Assembly (NCBI GenBank): GCA_023653785.1
Contig: JAMKCH010049174.1
Location: 27,119-91,118 of the forward strand
Length of the DNA: 64,000 nt
Source of the DNA: Ophioderma brevispina
Taxonomy: Eukaryota > Echinodermata > Ophiuroidea > Amphilepidida > Ophiodermatidae
Direction of reading: 5' to 3'
Below are positions 1 through 11,671 of this stretch, piece after piece. Positions within the stretch are counted from its first letter, which is position 1, and each line of letters starts with the position of its first letter. The notes under the pieces were generated by a model. It was given only the letters and a program-made list of their open reading frames with translations. It made no database searches and was not told the origin of the DNA. The translations under genes were made by a program, and so were the position numbers.

Positions 1-1839
1 TCTAGGGGTTCTGCTGTTTATATTTGATTAAACATGTTACTTTCGAAAACATTATTTGTCATTATTACTTTTTTGACACCCGTCTTTAGTCCAGATTTCT
101 TAAACATACTACTGCTATATACATACTTATTAACTGGCCTTAACATAAAATATATTACAAGGTATTTTTCTTTATATTAAAGCATAACATTATACTTACA
201 AACGTGGTGCTTAATTGTTAATTAAAAAGTAAATGCCAAGTACTTTTACCATCTCTTATACTCTCTTAAACCAAAGATTGAAAAATCAATCTAGAAGATT
301 GAGTTGAGGGAAAAGTTTAAAATTTGATTGAAAATGCAATGGAATTTGGTTTGAATTTTCGATCTTTAAGACTGATTTCTCAATCTTAAAGGGATTTATT
401 GGCATGCATCTATCGGCACATATATAATGAAATATCCCTATAAGACATAATTGAAATATACCCCTATTGTAAATCAACTTCACAAATTTGAAACCAATTC
501 GGTTGTTTGTATCGTGTAAAAAAGGGAAAAGGAACTAATAATATTTTCCTTGTAAGCTTCACTTCTCAACCAAGGATGTCGACATTACTGCCAGCATTTT
601 GTCAAACTTGAAAAGCATGCAGTCATCAGCTTACAGACCATTGCTATTGTATATGTGCTAATCCCGGCTAATTCACCTTTCATTTGTCAGATAATACCTT
701 AATTTAAGTACAATGTCTGAATCCCGGTCTGCATGCTTTTGAATTGTGTAACAAAAAACATGCTAGATACACTGTAAATTTCTGGGCAGGCAGGTTAGTT
801 AGCGGGGGGGGGAGGGGGATGGCGGGGGTGCGGGGGGGGTCGCACCCCCTCAAAAAAAATCCACAAATAGGGGGAAAAGGGACACTTTTGGTGAGTTCTT
901 TGATAAAAAGTTCCAAAATTTAGAGAAATTTTGACAAGAAAAATCAAAAAAGAAAAAAATAGAAATGTTCAAAAAGTCAAAACAAGGAACATTTAGGCGG
1001 ATGGTCATACTTTAGGCAAAAAGTCCATTTTCGAAAAAAACGGTCCACTTTTTCGAAGTCCCGCACCCCCAAAACATAATAAAACACAGCAATAGACCCT
1101 GCTAGCCAGGGATGTCAACACATTGATTTTCCGTGGCAGGAATGGCCACCGACTGCCACCCCCTGCTGTTTTACTGTTTTTTTACGGAATATAACACCCA
1201 AATTGTTTTCAAATTTGTGGAAGTGAGTGAATTTCAGTTAAGGGGTATTTCATTATGCCTGAATATTTTATTGGCCATTGAGGCCCTTTAAAATATCTTA
1301 ATGGGGATTGTTTTTCAAAAATTACGATATTAGATTAATATTTTGTAAGACCAGCATTAATGTAAAAATGTGTCTAGTGTTTAGTACCAAAAAGAGTGAC
1401 TTTTCTCCCATACCCCCCCCCAATTCAACATGAAAATCCCTGAACCAAGCTTTAAAGTCAAGCCAAAGTTCCTATAGAGATAGGGATCAGCAGATAGACG
1501 CTGATTGTTCCTGGTTTGCATTGCAGAACTAAAGAGGATTCATTGTCTTTTATACCTAATTCCAATAGTAGTGAGTATTGCCAACATTTTCTGGTTTATT
1601 CTATACTGAGACCACCTCAGTTTTGTGTTCAATTGAAAATTGAAAGTTTAAAGAAAAAGTTATCTTACATTCAGTATTTTCTATAGCAAATTTTACTTCC
1701 CATTTTAAAGCTTTTCATTCCCCCTTTTTGGCAACAAAAATGTCAAAAAAAAAAAACAGTTTGCAACACTTTCTTTGTTTTAAGAAACATCTATTACTTG
1801 GAAGAAAAGGTGAGCTTATTTTTGACATATCATTTAATG
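1..1839. other. Gene-less AT-rich flank
   Basis: No credible coding region is seen. The stretch holds a short inverted repeat (274-387, separate entry), G-rich tracts around 800-842 with a matching C-rich motif (GCACCCCC) nearby and again near 1065, and the presumed 3' flank of the minus-strand glycosyltransferase that ends at 1840. I could not pick out a convincing polyadenylation signal for that gene here. Confidence 0.6.
274..387. repeat. Short inverted-repeat element (MITE candidate)
   Basis: The left end AAGATTGAAAAATCAATCT matches the reverse complement of the right end (ACTGATTTCTCAATCTT) with a few mismatches, giving a ~114-bp hairpin-capable unit. No clear target duplication and no coding content. 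It could be a chance palindrome in AT-rich DNA. Confidence 0.35.
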
Positions 1840-3299
1840 TTACATCGCTGGCCTTCCAATTTGAGCTTCTTTAAGGATATTCAACATACTGTAATCCTGA
1901 TGATGGGCTGGCGGTAATTCAAAATGTAATGCTCGTTTGTTCTCCCCTCTGTAATGAACCATCCTAAGTTCCGTATAAGGATCGACTGATATCAATTCCC
2001 CTCCTAATTTCACGTTGTGAATTTTGTAATAATGTACATTGATAGGTCTGACAATGTTTTTATCATGCCCAGTCTGTTGTAAGGTAGGTTCCTTGGCCCC
2101 CCACATGTTCCGCTGAATCACCGTATCTCCTTCGAATGATGCACTATCTGGCTTTCCAAAGAACCAATTTGACATTCGAATTCCTGCCAACTCACGTAAG
2201 CCCGGAGCGTGAAGGTAATCAGGGATTTTGGTTCTTTTTGGATCCATTGGCTGAACATATTCATCGACGTCAATTTTTATCATCCAATCCACATCATGTT
2301 TATGTCTCCATAAACAATCGTTTTCGTGTGCAATTTGAACTTCTAGATAGGTCTTCCATGCAGAGATACTATGACACCAGGGTATGATAGTGACAAACCC
2401 ATCTTTGACGAACTGTTCAATTGTAGTTGGAAGAGTAGTCACTTCCGGTACTTCATTGTCGTAGATGTAGACGTGTTCTACACCGAGAAATCTGTGAAAT
2501 TCTAACCAAGTTGGAATAAAGGAATCTACATTCTTGACCATTGTACACATTGCTAGGAATTGCCTCTTCTCATTTGAGACGTCTGAAGTGCAAATCGTAA
2601 TATTAGGATAACTGTTATTCTCAGAGCTTCTAAGTGTAACCGTGAGTCGTTCTGCAAACCGATGCGAGTCAGGCAAATTGCATGTTATGACAACGATATA
2701 CTGCGGCATGAAGCCAATATTCTTCTTATCCTTAATAATAGGATTACATTCTTTACTTTGGCCATCTTGAAAGTCTACCGTGTACTTTAAATGATCTGTT
2801 TTTTCGGCCAAAATTTCAGACCGTTAAATACGATATACCCTGCAATGGGATCAATGAAAGCAGAATGTATATCTGGCATGGAATTGCCAGATAATATATC
2901 CACAAAGAAGCAGCTATCATCGGGTGGGATCACGTTTGTATAATTTGGTCTTGATTTGAGAACGTCTCTAGCTCTTACAGGTCCAGTAGGTAACTGCAGT
3001 TCAATGTTTGCAGAAGGTGACAGGCTTTTGACTTCTTCAGATACTGGAAGCAATTTTATTTGTTCATGAGAAAGATTTAACTTCTTTGTGGGTTCAATGC
3101 GCAGTCGTATTTCCCTGTTGGATGTCTCCACTTGATCCCTTGCCAACATTAATGCTACCTTGATTCTTTCATTTGTATCCTGCACGGTCTGATCACCTGT
3201 CATCTGAGTTAAGTTAAACACTACAAACATGTACCCAAAAGTGAAAGTGATGATACAAACGAAGACAATTCTTAGAGCAGAGGCCAATCTAAGATGCAT
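1840..3299 (-). CDS. Glycosyltransferase family 92 protein (one frameshift)
   Basis: Predicted Golgi type II membrane glycosyltransferase of family 92 (the DUF23 family, whose characterised C. elegans member GALT-1 adds galactose to core fucose of N-glycans). The exact acceptor here is unknown. The first frame runs 3299-2787 and the second continues to 1840 (TAA). Residues ~8-30 form one hydrophobic signal anchor (RIVFVCIITFTFGYMFVVF), followed by a stem. The catalytic domain holds TICTSDVS, TMVKNVDSFIP, VYIYDNE and the metal-binding DxD-type motif DVDEY at 2271-2257. The C-terminal part has MSNWFFG and VHYRGE. The frames meet in a run of six A (minus strand) near 2800-2805. One extra A would join them into ~486 residues, a normal family length, and the second copy reads straight through the same place. 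A sequencing or assembly error is therefore more likely than a dead gene. The start ATG has an in-frame TAA 51 nt upstream (3348-3350). Confidence 0.88.
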
Positions 3300-3599
3300 C
3301 TTACGCCGGTACGGTAATAGTTTGCCAGAAACGGCAGCTGCAAGTCTTTAGTTCGGTAAATTACAGAAAAGCAAATGCAATGTTACGATGATATTAAGTG
3401 TACCATATAAATCATATAGATGAGGGACTCCTCTATAGTCACTTCACGGTAGGATAGCTCATCCAACCATCAATGCAGAAAGATTTGTGTGTCTGTGATT
3501 CTTGATTTGTGTGATTCGAGAATTGCGCAGCCATTAAATGAATCGTTACGTTGTCGCGCTTTATTTATTAGAAGTCATGCTCTTGGACCAATGTAGCCC
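3300..3599 (-). other. 5' leader exon part of the GT92 gene with splice acceptor
   Basis: On the minus strand, a pyrimidine-rich acceptor (GTTTCTTTCAG) ends at about 3600. It is followed by ~300 nt of leader with no long frame, then the GT92 ATG. The paralogue at 12.6-14.0 kb has a similar acceptor upstream of its ATG. This suggests a non-coding first exon further right and a single coding exon. The first exon and promoter were not located. Confidence 0.4.
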
Positions 3600-4718
3600 C
3601 TGAAAGAAACAAAAAGAAATCAAAAGGAATTAGCCAAAGAACCTAGCGATTTGATCATTTGGATATGAACGTGATTTTCATTGTATTTAGGATCGTAGGC
3701 CTATTATTCAAAATTTTATCCAGATTTGCACACTCACATGAGACCTGTGCACTACAGTCAGTCCTCCACTAGATACCCAGGTTTCATGTAGCAGACTCAG
3801 TCAGACAAGAGGTCACGTTTTGTGCCTGCAAAGGTCATAATTTCTTAGCGCGTAATTCCCATGGTATAAGTGAAAGTGCCGAATCTGTGCGAAGTTTTCC
3901 GAAATTAAAGCTTAAATTTAACAACCTTTAAGTGGACTGGCATGGTACAAATATAGATGCGCTCAATGAGTCAAAAATAAATATGTAGTTTCTTTCTTTG
4001 GCCCTAGCAGATCAGGAAAATTATATCCTTAAACCATATGGGATACCCGTTGTTTTTAAAACTGTATTCAAATTTTACGATGTCGCGTAGTGTCGCCAAA
4101 GAAACCGTGGACCTGACCGTTTCCGACAGATTCTGGCAAACTGAACATTGGCAAACTATTGATAAGATATGTGGCTTCCTATGTGTTATTTTCGCGGACT
4201 TGGCCGTTTCGTATGTTCCTGTAATTTAATTTTGATGGATTATGGAAGAAAATGCTGTAACTTTTGAAAACTGAGAAAATCAGAGCTGTCCGTTTCCAAT
4301 AGCATTACTTGCGGCAGGTTTTTAGCCCGACTTTGCATCTAAACTCTGTATCATTTTCTTTGTTTGAAAAATGACAATTTTACATTTAATCAACCATCAC
4401 TGACTTTAGTATGCTAGTTTAGACATATATCTATCTGATTACTCCTATTCCGAATAATTTCAAAGATGGTAACAACGCCAAAATCCAACAAAAATGTACT
4501 TTGACCAAATCTATTTTACATTTTTTTCATAGCGGTCATTCGAAGTCAGTTGAGTTGCTGAAAAGAAAATAAGCAGTATTTGTGTGACCTGTGCTTTGAC
4601 TGGACTCTCCGACAGCCTCGCCAAATCCTAACATCATAGTGGTCGAAAAATATAGATCCCGCAAAAAAAAATCAAAGAGATCCTTACAACAGATTTCCTA
4701 AATTATGGAACAGACTTG
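3600..4718. other. Intergenic or intron, no gene seen
   Basis: No supported gene. The only structured piece is 3713-3765, listed separately. Short open frames, for example 4038-4229 on the plus strand, have no recognisable domain. Confidence 0.5.
3713..3765. repeat. Solo terminus of the large foldback family
   Basis: This ~50-bp block (TCCAGATTTGCACACTCACA, then GTGCACTACAGTC) is nearly identical to the right end of the foldback element at 6720-7660 (7612-7652). It is most simply a broken or solo end of the same family. Confidence 0.55.
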
Positions 4719-4888
4719 CCGGTGTGACAGGAGATATAGTCCTCCGGCCGCATAGTCCACATACAACGGTTTAGAATAGGGTACTCGATTCAATTTACTC
4801 TTCACGCAACATTAGTTTCATGCTTCATTCCGTTATCGTCTTTGGAGCCTGGACTATGGCTCCGGACGGACCATCCTTTTACATCGGA
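4719..4888. mobile_element. TIR element, copy 1 of the TAGTCC family
   Basis: Non-autonomous inverted-repeat element. The left arm carries CCGGTGTGACAGG, ATATAGTCC and CATAGTCC. The right arm carries GGACTATGG and CCGGACGGACC. The body (ACTCGATTC, TTCACG, ACATTAGTTTCA) matches the element at 9452-9620, so two related copies lie in the window. No coding capacity. Confidence 0.6.
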
Positions 4889-4904
4889 TCCTAACAAACC
4901 CATT

Positions 4905-5720
4905 AGACATGCTAGTCAACAAACTCCGTAGATCTTTGCAACATGTTCACTAGAATTGATTATTGCAATAGATTCAATGATCTTAGCAACTGACTCTCAA
5001 GAGATCTTCTTTGACCCAAGTAGCAAGCAATCAACATCACTAAAATCTAAAATCCTTCCAACTCCCCTTGCTATGGATTCCATGATCATTGAAACAGATT
5101 AGCAGCATCCAACCAACAGACACACCAGAGATCCGAACATAAAGCAGCGGGTTCGCCATTAGACTTAATTACCAAAATACGCATTACACACTTAAAAATA
5201 CGGGGTCAATATGCACCGACTAAAAACAAAATGACCCTATTTGAGTTAAAATGGCTCTTTTCGTGGTCATTTTTAACCATAAATCAGTTAACTCAAATTG
5301 AGCCATTTAATTTTAGTCGGTGCAAATTTGATCCCGTATTTGTAAGTGTGAATAGCGATACTGTAGTAGGTCCTAGCCGCACGCTCCCTAGATTGACAGA
5401 GGTTCTTAAATGATCATTGCAACAGACACCTAGATCATTGAGACAGACTCCCCAGATCATATTTCCTCAGAGATCCTCCAAAGAACGTTTTATTTTAGGT
5501 CCCATACCTTTTCATACACTAAGAACGTTTTGTTAGAATAGACTCTAGATTTCTGTCACACATTCTCCAGAGAGACTCTCAAAAAGATAGTTTCAACCTG
5601 AATCGCAAGATCCCTTAACAAATTTCCAGTGTCTTGCAACGGCTTTTCCAAGATTTATGCAAAACATATTTCCAAGTCCTTGAAACAAGCTCACCTGGAT
5701 TTGCAACATATTCTATCAAA
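4905..5720. repeat. Degenerate ~22-bp minisatellite, interrupted
   Basis: Variants of GATCATTGCAACAGACTCCC recur, clearest at 5411-5455 where two units are 22 bp apart, and more loosely from 4930 to 5110 and on to 5715 (AGATCTTTGCAAC, TTGCAACGGCTTTTCC, TTGAAACAAGCTCACC). The hairpin element at 5187-5350 interrupts it. Confidence 0.4.
5187..5350. mobile_element. Hairpin MITE
   Basis: The arms are long inverted repeats: CACACTTAAAAATACGGGGT...GCACCGACTAAAA on the left against TTTTAGTCGGTGC...CCCGTATTTGTAAGTGTG on the right. Inner arms around GAGTTAAAATGGCTC and GAGTTAACTCAAATTGAGCC extend the pairing. Total ~164 bp, no coding content. The superfamily was not determined. Confidence 0.7.
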
Positions 5721-6719
5721 TGTATGTGTTCTCATTCAGGTTCATCTATAGTGTACGCTTTTTTTAATACCAGCAGCTTTAAATAAAAATCTTGAGACAG
5801 TCGCAAGTGCAATCGTCGGCATTCCTAGCGTCTCGGGAAGATCTGATTTCGTAGACGTAGCTGTACTCTTTCACGGATGAGTGTTATCTGTACCTTTTAG
5901 AGTGTGTCAGGTTTATATAAGGATGCTTTGTTGTCTGGAGAATAGGAAACAGTAGGAACGCCAGTGGCTTTACTTCCGATATTTTTACAGGACGTGACCC
6001 CCGATATGACGTCACGAAGTGCTCATATTTGCGACGAGTCCTCGAAGAAAACCTAAACAATCGAGATGATATTGAAATTTCCTGTTCAATTTATGTAACT
6101 TTCCACGTATATAAGATACCAAACTTTAATTTACAGTAGAAATTAGTAAAAATATAAGAACTCCGTGCGAGAAAATTGAAGCTAAACACACAGAAAATAC
6201 GTACAAAATGGGCAAAGGTCCGAGTCATGGACTACAAAAAAGAACATGCTTGTATTGCGCCTGTATTTAGGCCCATGGGACTTTACCGGTGTCAGAAAAT
6301 GCTAGTCTCTTTACGTGAATTAGTTTGAAAAAAATCGTGAATTATGACATGCTAAGACGGCCATTCGCATATTGGCGTTTTCGATCTGAAAGACGTTTGC
6401 ATGCGTGACAATGACACGCAAGCATGACGCAAGTACATACGAATGTCGTGTAGAATAGCCTGTCGTCAAGGCGGTGCGCTTTATTCTTATTTCCTACCGT
6501 CCCTGTACACGATCATTGTCGCTTCGACACGCGCCTCTGGCAATACTGGTTCACAGGCTTCTTTGACAAGACCTACGTGTAAAATTTGACGCAGGAAGAA
6601 AACTGACTTTGTGTCTCTTTGACTTTTCAGTAGGAAGAAATAGGTTGGTTAAATTGTTAGTAATTTATTGGGAAATTGTATTTCGTTTTACAGAAAGAAA
6701 TGCACCCTAAATAAGGGGG
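5721..6719. other. No gene seen
   Basis: AT-rich DNA with no supported frame, RNA gene or clear repeat. Confidence 0.5.
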
Positions 6720-7660
6720 AATGCTGGGGACTGTAGTGAAAGAGTGTGCGCTTCCGGATAAAATTGTGATTTTTGCAACACAAGTACTTTTGGCTTGGCT
6801 AATCCATAACATTGATGGAAGCACTTGCCAACCCCCTTTAATGGACGCCAGCTTGGGTTTAAAGGTTATACAGGGATAAAAATTTAAAAATGTTCCGATT
6901 AAGTTGAAAAGCACACCATGATGTTTGTCTGGTTACAAGGATTCCAAAAAGGTACAATTTACACTATCTATGGCTTAAAGTTACGGGGTAAAAACTGTAA
7001 AAATAGTGAAAAAGTCAATGTTGGTGTCTACATGGGTCAAAGTTGCTTTGATTCAGGTAATATGTGGTGCAAATTGTATCCATAGCTTAAAGGATTAAAA
7101 TAAGGAATAGTTTGCCTAACCTGTTATGCTTAGCTTTCACGTTATCCAACAAAATAGGTCACAGGTCAATAGAATCAAATAGCTGCCAATAGCTGTTGAC
7201 TTTTTTCGCCATTTTGGTTAATAACTAAACACTTACGATAGTCAAAACTATTCCTATATTTCATTCTGTGAGCTGAACCAACAACTTGAACCACGTTTTA
7301 CAAAAATTGGAGCAACTTTTAACTTTTGACCCCTTTACAAACAAAAATTGACTTTTTCACCATTTTTACTGTTTTTTACCCCCATAATTCCAAAACTATA
7401 AGCCATAGGTAGTATAAACTATACCTTTTTGGAATTCTTGTAACCAGACAAACATCATGGTGTGTTTTTCAACACAATCAGAACATTTTCAATTTTTTAC
7501 CCCTGTGTAACCTTCAAATCTAAGCTGGGGCCATGAAAGGGGTGTGGAAAGTGCTTCCATTTTTTAATTATCAATGCATAACGTAATTGTGTACCAAAAT
7601 TCAAAGTTTTATCCAGATTTGCACACTCACATGAGATCTGTGCACTACAGTCCCGCACTT
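6720..7660. mobile_element. Large foldback element, copy 1
   Basis: A ~940-bp imperfect palindrome. Left-arm blocks GGGGACTGTAGTG, GATGGAAGCACTT, CACACCATGATGTTTGTCTG, GATTCCAAAAAGGTA and GGATTAAAATAAGGAATAG recur inverted and in mirror order on the right (ACTATTCCTATATTTCATTC, ATACCTTTTTGGAATTC, CAGACAAACATCATGGTGTG, AGTGCTTCCAT, CACTACAGTCCC). No coding frame. Three other diverged copies lie at 18.6, 21.7 and 50.1 kb, and a solo end at 3713. Confidence 0.75.
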
Positions 7661-8060
7661 GAATAGTAATGTATGACTGAAGGACGACTACACATTGGGA
7701 ATCTCCAGAAAGCTATTTCCCAAGTGAAAGTTAAAATTGTTCCGATTGCGTTGAATAGCACACCAACAAGTATTTTCACGTTTATCTTATTGTACATTCC
7801 TAGCCTCCCTTAACTGCATTTAAATGCACTTTTGACAAAAAAAAATCACGGCGCGGACTCTTGCCTTCAAAAACTTTCCTCTAGTGACGTAGAGATATAT
7901 GTTGATTCCATCGACTAAAAACTTTGACTTATATGGCAGCGGCCCCACCCAAATGAGATCAGGAAAAATAATAAATTGATCGTAATAACAGTATAACATG
8001 AATATATTTTAATATTTTCCTGGAAGCTTAGCAAACAGAAGTATTCGGGAAAAACATGTT

Positions 8061-8134
8061 TGCCCTTGGCCGGACTCGAACCAGCAAACTGCGTATTACT
8101 AGTACAGCGCCCTTGCTAATTGAGCTAAGCTAGG
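8061..8134 (-). repeat. tRNA-derived sequence (SINE head or tRNA pseudogene)
   Basis: Read on the minus strand it has an A-box-like TTAGCTCAATTAGC (8128-8115), a perfect B box GGTTCGAGTCC (8082-8072), and an anticodon-arm-like segment with loop CTAGTAA. If read as a tRNA the anticodon would be AGT (Thr). The 5' acceptor strand does not pair with the 3' strand (CCAAGGGC), so a functional tRNA is unlikely. A tRNA-derived SINE promoter or a decayed tRNA fits better. Confidence 0.55.
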
Positions 8135-8685
8135 ATTAATAGGAATGATAGGGAAGCGATAGATCAACTTTTATATGTATAGAGTTTATCTAACAATCAA
8201 CTATCATTTTTGACAAGGTCTTTTCAAACAAAGTTTTCTAACAAATACGGTCACTTAAGTCGATAAATTCTGCCAGAAAATAAAATATACCCAACATTTT
8301 ATCTCATCATACTAAAACTGAATCGCTTTGATAAGATACATAGGTGCTTGAAAATGCAAACATTGCAAAATTCTGCTGGAATTTGTCAGCGTGATCATGA
8401 CTAAATTTGTCATATCGACGATGGAAAAAGCCGATTGAAAAATTGAATATAAACAAAATACACATACTTAGGACTTATTCTGCAGTTTATGGGAATAATT
8501 GGTGCTCTCCTGTGTTAATTAAAATTGCTAATGAAAACCGCGCGAAAAAGTATTGTTCCTCGTACCCGCAAGCGCTCATGCCGTTCACTAAAGTTGGAAC
8601 CCTTAAAATTGACCTTTTAACGGCTATATGCGTGTTGGCGTTTCAAATGAAGAACTATGGATTATTTTCTCTTCCAGAACACTAA

Positions 8686-8897
8686 GGGAGGGGTCATTAT
8701 TTACGCCAGGAGCGGGATTGGGGTTTAGAGGGGAATCCGAAAAAAAAAACTTTATAAGCAAGAGGTTAAACATGAAAACATGAGAGGAGTACCTGGAGAA
8801 ATTTCATAAAATAAGAGGGGGAACACGAAATTTGTCAACGTAAAGTTGAATTCATCCATTCCCCCACTTTGGCGTAAACGATGACCGTTCCCGAAAG
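8686..8897. mobile_element. MITE with TTTACGCCA terminal inverted repeats
   Basis: The left end GGGAGGGGTCATTATTTACG...CCA is matched by the right end TGGCGTAAACGATGACCGTTCCC (inverted). The element is ~210 bp. The interior is purine-rich and non-coding. No target duplication could be fixed. Confidence 0.55.
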
Positions 8898-9451
8898 TGT
8901 ATGCTGATGGATTACCACAATCGTTCTCAGTTGCCTGAGTTTGTCTGTTCATCATGTACAATTTTTATACATTAGCATGATTAGTTTGATTTTACTCATT
9001 TAATAAAATACAATACATATAATATAATGATACACAGGACAACAGAATCAAAAAGTCAAATTTTTTATTTTGTCATATTACTGATTCGTTTCAAAATAAA
9101 TGTAAAGAATGCGTTGATTATCGACATCAGAATACTTAAAGTAAACTTTATCCAGTGGAGCCTGTGCACATGTACGCGTGAAGTAACATCACGCCAATAT
9201 GCATATTGGTGTATAAGTCCGTATGCACAAAAAAAGACCAGGTTTAAAGTTAGACCTGGTCTAAGCAAAAAATTATGTTTATCCAAAATTGACAGCCATT
9301 CACATTTTTTCTTCATAAAATAACTATCAAATTTAAAAGATTAAAATGCAAATTTCCAAATAAATACAAAATACGTCATGTAAATGCAAAGAAGAACGTC
9401 TTTTCTGGCGGGACTAAATTAGGGCCTATACTTATACCAGGTCTAACTTTA

Positions 9452-9620
9452 GACCAGGTGTAGAAGTAATTATAGTCCGTCGCACTCACAGTCCGGCTAC
9501 AATGGTAGAGAATAGTACACTCGATCTTCACGGAACATTAGTTTCACGCTTTATTCTGTTGTCGTTTATGGAGCCCGGACTGTGGCTCCCGACGGACTAT
9601 AATTACTTTCACACCGGTCA
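9452..9620. mobile_element. TIR element, copy 2 of the TAGTCC family
   Basis: The terminal arms extend over ~40 bp: ACCAGGTGTAGAAGTAATTA then TAGTCCGTCG on the left, CGACGGACTATAATTACTTT then CACACCGGT on the right. The body matches the copy at 4719-4888. Just outside, at ~9237-9265 and 9436-9460, are self-complementary blocks around AGACCTGGTCT. Confidence 0.65.
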
Positions 9621-10089
9621 AACTCTTGTGCATATGGACAGAAGTAGCCAACTCCTCATGGATCACATACTAAACGTAATCATGGTAATACAATAAAAAC
9701 AAAGAGCAATCACACAACCATGTGTAAACAAAGCAGACCATAGAAACTTATCTTACAAATCATAATACAATACAGTTTCTATATTTTAGGAATAAGGACT
9801 TTTAAAATGAATGAGATAGAAGAGGTGAACAAGGACAAAAAATCGAAAAGAAAGTCAATAAATAACATAACGCAAAATGAAAACTCAACAGGATAATACT
9901 GCCTCAAGGTCACATGATTTCATATGGCTTGTCTTAAATTGATTTCTAGAATACCTTATTGATTTTGAGTTTTTAATGTCTGTAATTACGGAATACAAGA
10001 CAAGATATTCTTGAATTGATTACAAAGTATGGTTGACATTTCAAGTGTAATGAGCATGTACATCGACAGGCTTATGAAGCAAACAAAGT

Positions 10090-10530
10090 CGGAATTACTC
10101 CTATTTCTTCGCCGACCCCCACATGCTCCCGAACCATATGGTCCAGTACCATATGGTCCTGGAGCATAAATAATCGGGAAAAATATTCTAAGTCAAATGT
10201 GCTCCAGAAGTGTATTTGACTATGCTCCTGGAGCATAAATCATCTGCAGAAAGCTTGTAAGTCAAGATGCCCCAGGAGCATATTTGAATGTGTTCCTGAT
10301 CATATTTAAATGAACAATGCTCCAGGAGCATATGGCAAATATGCTCCTGGAGCAATGGAGAAATATTCTAAGTCAAATACTGCTCCAGGAGCATATTTGG
10401 CATATCCTCCTGCAGCAGGTGCATTCAAATTTGACTTAGAATATTTCTTCAGATTATTTATGCTCCAGGATAATATGGTCGTGGTGCATATGCTCCTGGA
10501 GAATAATTTCGAGCCAAAATCTGTGTGTGT
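10090..10530. repeat. Palindromic-word array 1 (TGCTCCAGGAGCA)
   Basis: At least six copies or near copies of the self-complementary word ATGCTCC(A/T)GGAGCAT, separated by short AT spacers. A second inverted pair, AAATATTCTAAGTCAAAT (10364-10380) against ATTTGACTTAGAATATTT (10429-10446), flanks the core copies, so palindromes are nested inside a larger hairpin. An isolated variant (AGGAGCATATTTCTGCC, then ATATGCTCCT) occurs near 61123-61147. The open frame at 10310-10540 is a by-product of the repeat. Confidence 0.8.
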
Positions 10531-11138
10531 GCAAATTTAGAATCGCACCCATTAAGGTGAATAAGGCGAATTAACGCTTTCTTTGCGTACTAAAAGGATG
10601 GTTAAGAATTTTCTGTCGTGCACTACACAAAATATGCTTAAGATAAGCATCAGGCAAATTTAAGCAGTAGGCAAATTTAAAACTATATGGGTTTTCTTTT
10701 TCACTCGTTTGTCCAATAAACCCTGTAAAAATTCTTGGTACCGGTATATGTTCTACAATTAATCAAGTGCTAATTAAATTTCCAGCGTGTGTCAATAACA
10801 ACGCAGAATTCAAAGCGATTTTTCTGAGAAAACTATACAACTCTTGCGTCTATTTTTGGAGTGATTGTCCATAATGTCATCTTTGACAAACTCTTTGTTT
10901 GATGTAATTTGGATTTTTGGTTCAAAAATTATGAAACGATGTACGTATGCATTGAAGACAATTAAACCAGAAAAAAACTTTGTTTAAAACAACAGATAGT
11001 GTCAGTTTTTTTTAATTTATTAAAATAATGGACTGTCATTGTTTCAAAGCACCATGGAGGTCGATTGGAATTGAAATCAAGTTTTGGACATTGAATTAGA
11101 AATTAAATGTACAAGGTCTTGTGCATGCACTTCCGTTA
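10531..11138. other. No gene seen
   Basis: AT-rich spacer between the palindromic array and the TTA-flanked element. No supported frame, RNA or repeat. Confidence 0.5.
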
Positions 11139-11668
11139 GTGTATGGCCCACATAGAACCCCCCCCAAAAAACACTTTGCCGGTGGAATTTTTTAAACAAA
11201 TCTCTGGTCTTTGATAGGGTACATCAACACGACCACTTAACAAGAAAAAAATGAAAATCGGTTGTACCGATTCAAAATGGCGGCCAAAAATCCGATTTTT
11301 GCAACGCGCACCCATTTCTCCCGCCAAAAAATGAAAAAAAAACAAACAAAAAACACTTTCCCGAAAGACTTTCAATAAAATTTGGCTCATAATAAGAGAA
11401 CATAAATCCATTTACACTGTTGAAATAAAAGTTTTAAAAAGTTACTCAGTTACGATTTAAGGGGCAAAACAAATTTTGAATAGCACCACCAAAATGCGTA
11501 ATTATGCTCATTAGCATAATAACGCCATTGCCGATTTTGAATTTTTTCCACCAAAATATGCGCAAGTGATATTTCGGCAATTACATAAAATTTTGGGCAA
11601 AAATAATTTACCGTTAAAAAATGGCGCACGAAAAACAAAAAGTTGGGTCCACATGGACCCCCATACAC
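11139..11668. mobile_element. Harbinger-like MITE with TTA target duplication
   Basis: Ends GTGTATGG...CCATACAC are inverted and flanked by TTA on both sides (11136-11138 and 11669-11671), the target-site form of PIF/Harbinger elements. 530 bp. Subterminal sequences are only loosely symmetrical (GCCCACATAGAACCCC against GGGTCCACATGGACCC). Non-coding, so it would depend on a transposase elsewhere. Confidence 0.6.
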
Positions 11669-11671
11669 TTA

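Noticed and set aside
704..916. Pro-rich open frame on the minus strand
   Set aside because: It arises from the G/C homopolymer tracts at 800-850. No domain, no splice signals.
8061..8134. Functional tRNA-Thr gene
   Set aside because: The B box is perfect, but the acceptor strands do not pair and the anticodon stem has a mismatch. Kept only as tRNA-derived.
9065..9323. Frames of similar length on both strands
   Set aside because: Mirror frames over self-complementary AT-rich sequence. No domain.
10310..10540. Frame rich in Ala-Pro-Gly-Tyr words, looking like a silk-like protein
   Set aside because: The peptide is only the translation of the TGCTCCAGGAGCA palindromic repeat.
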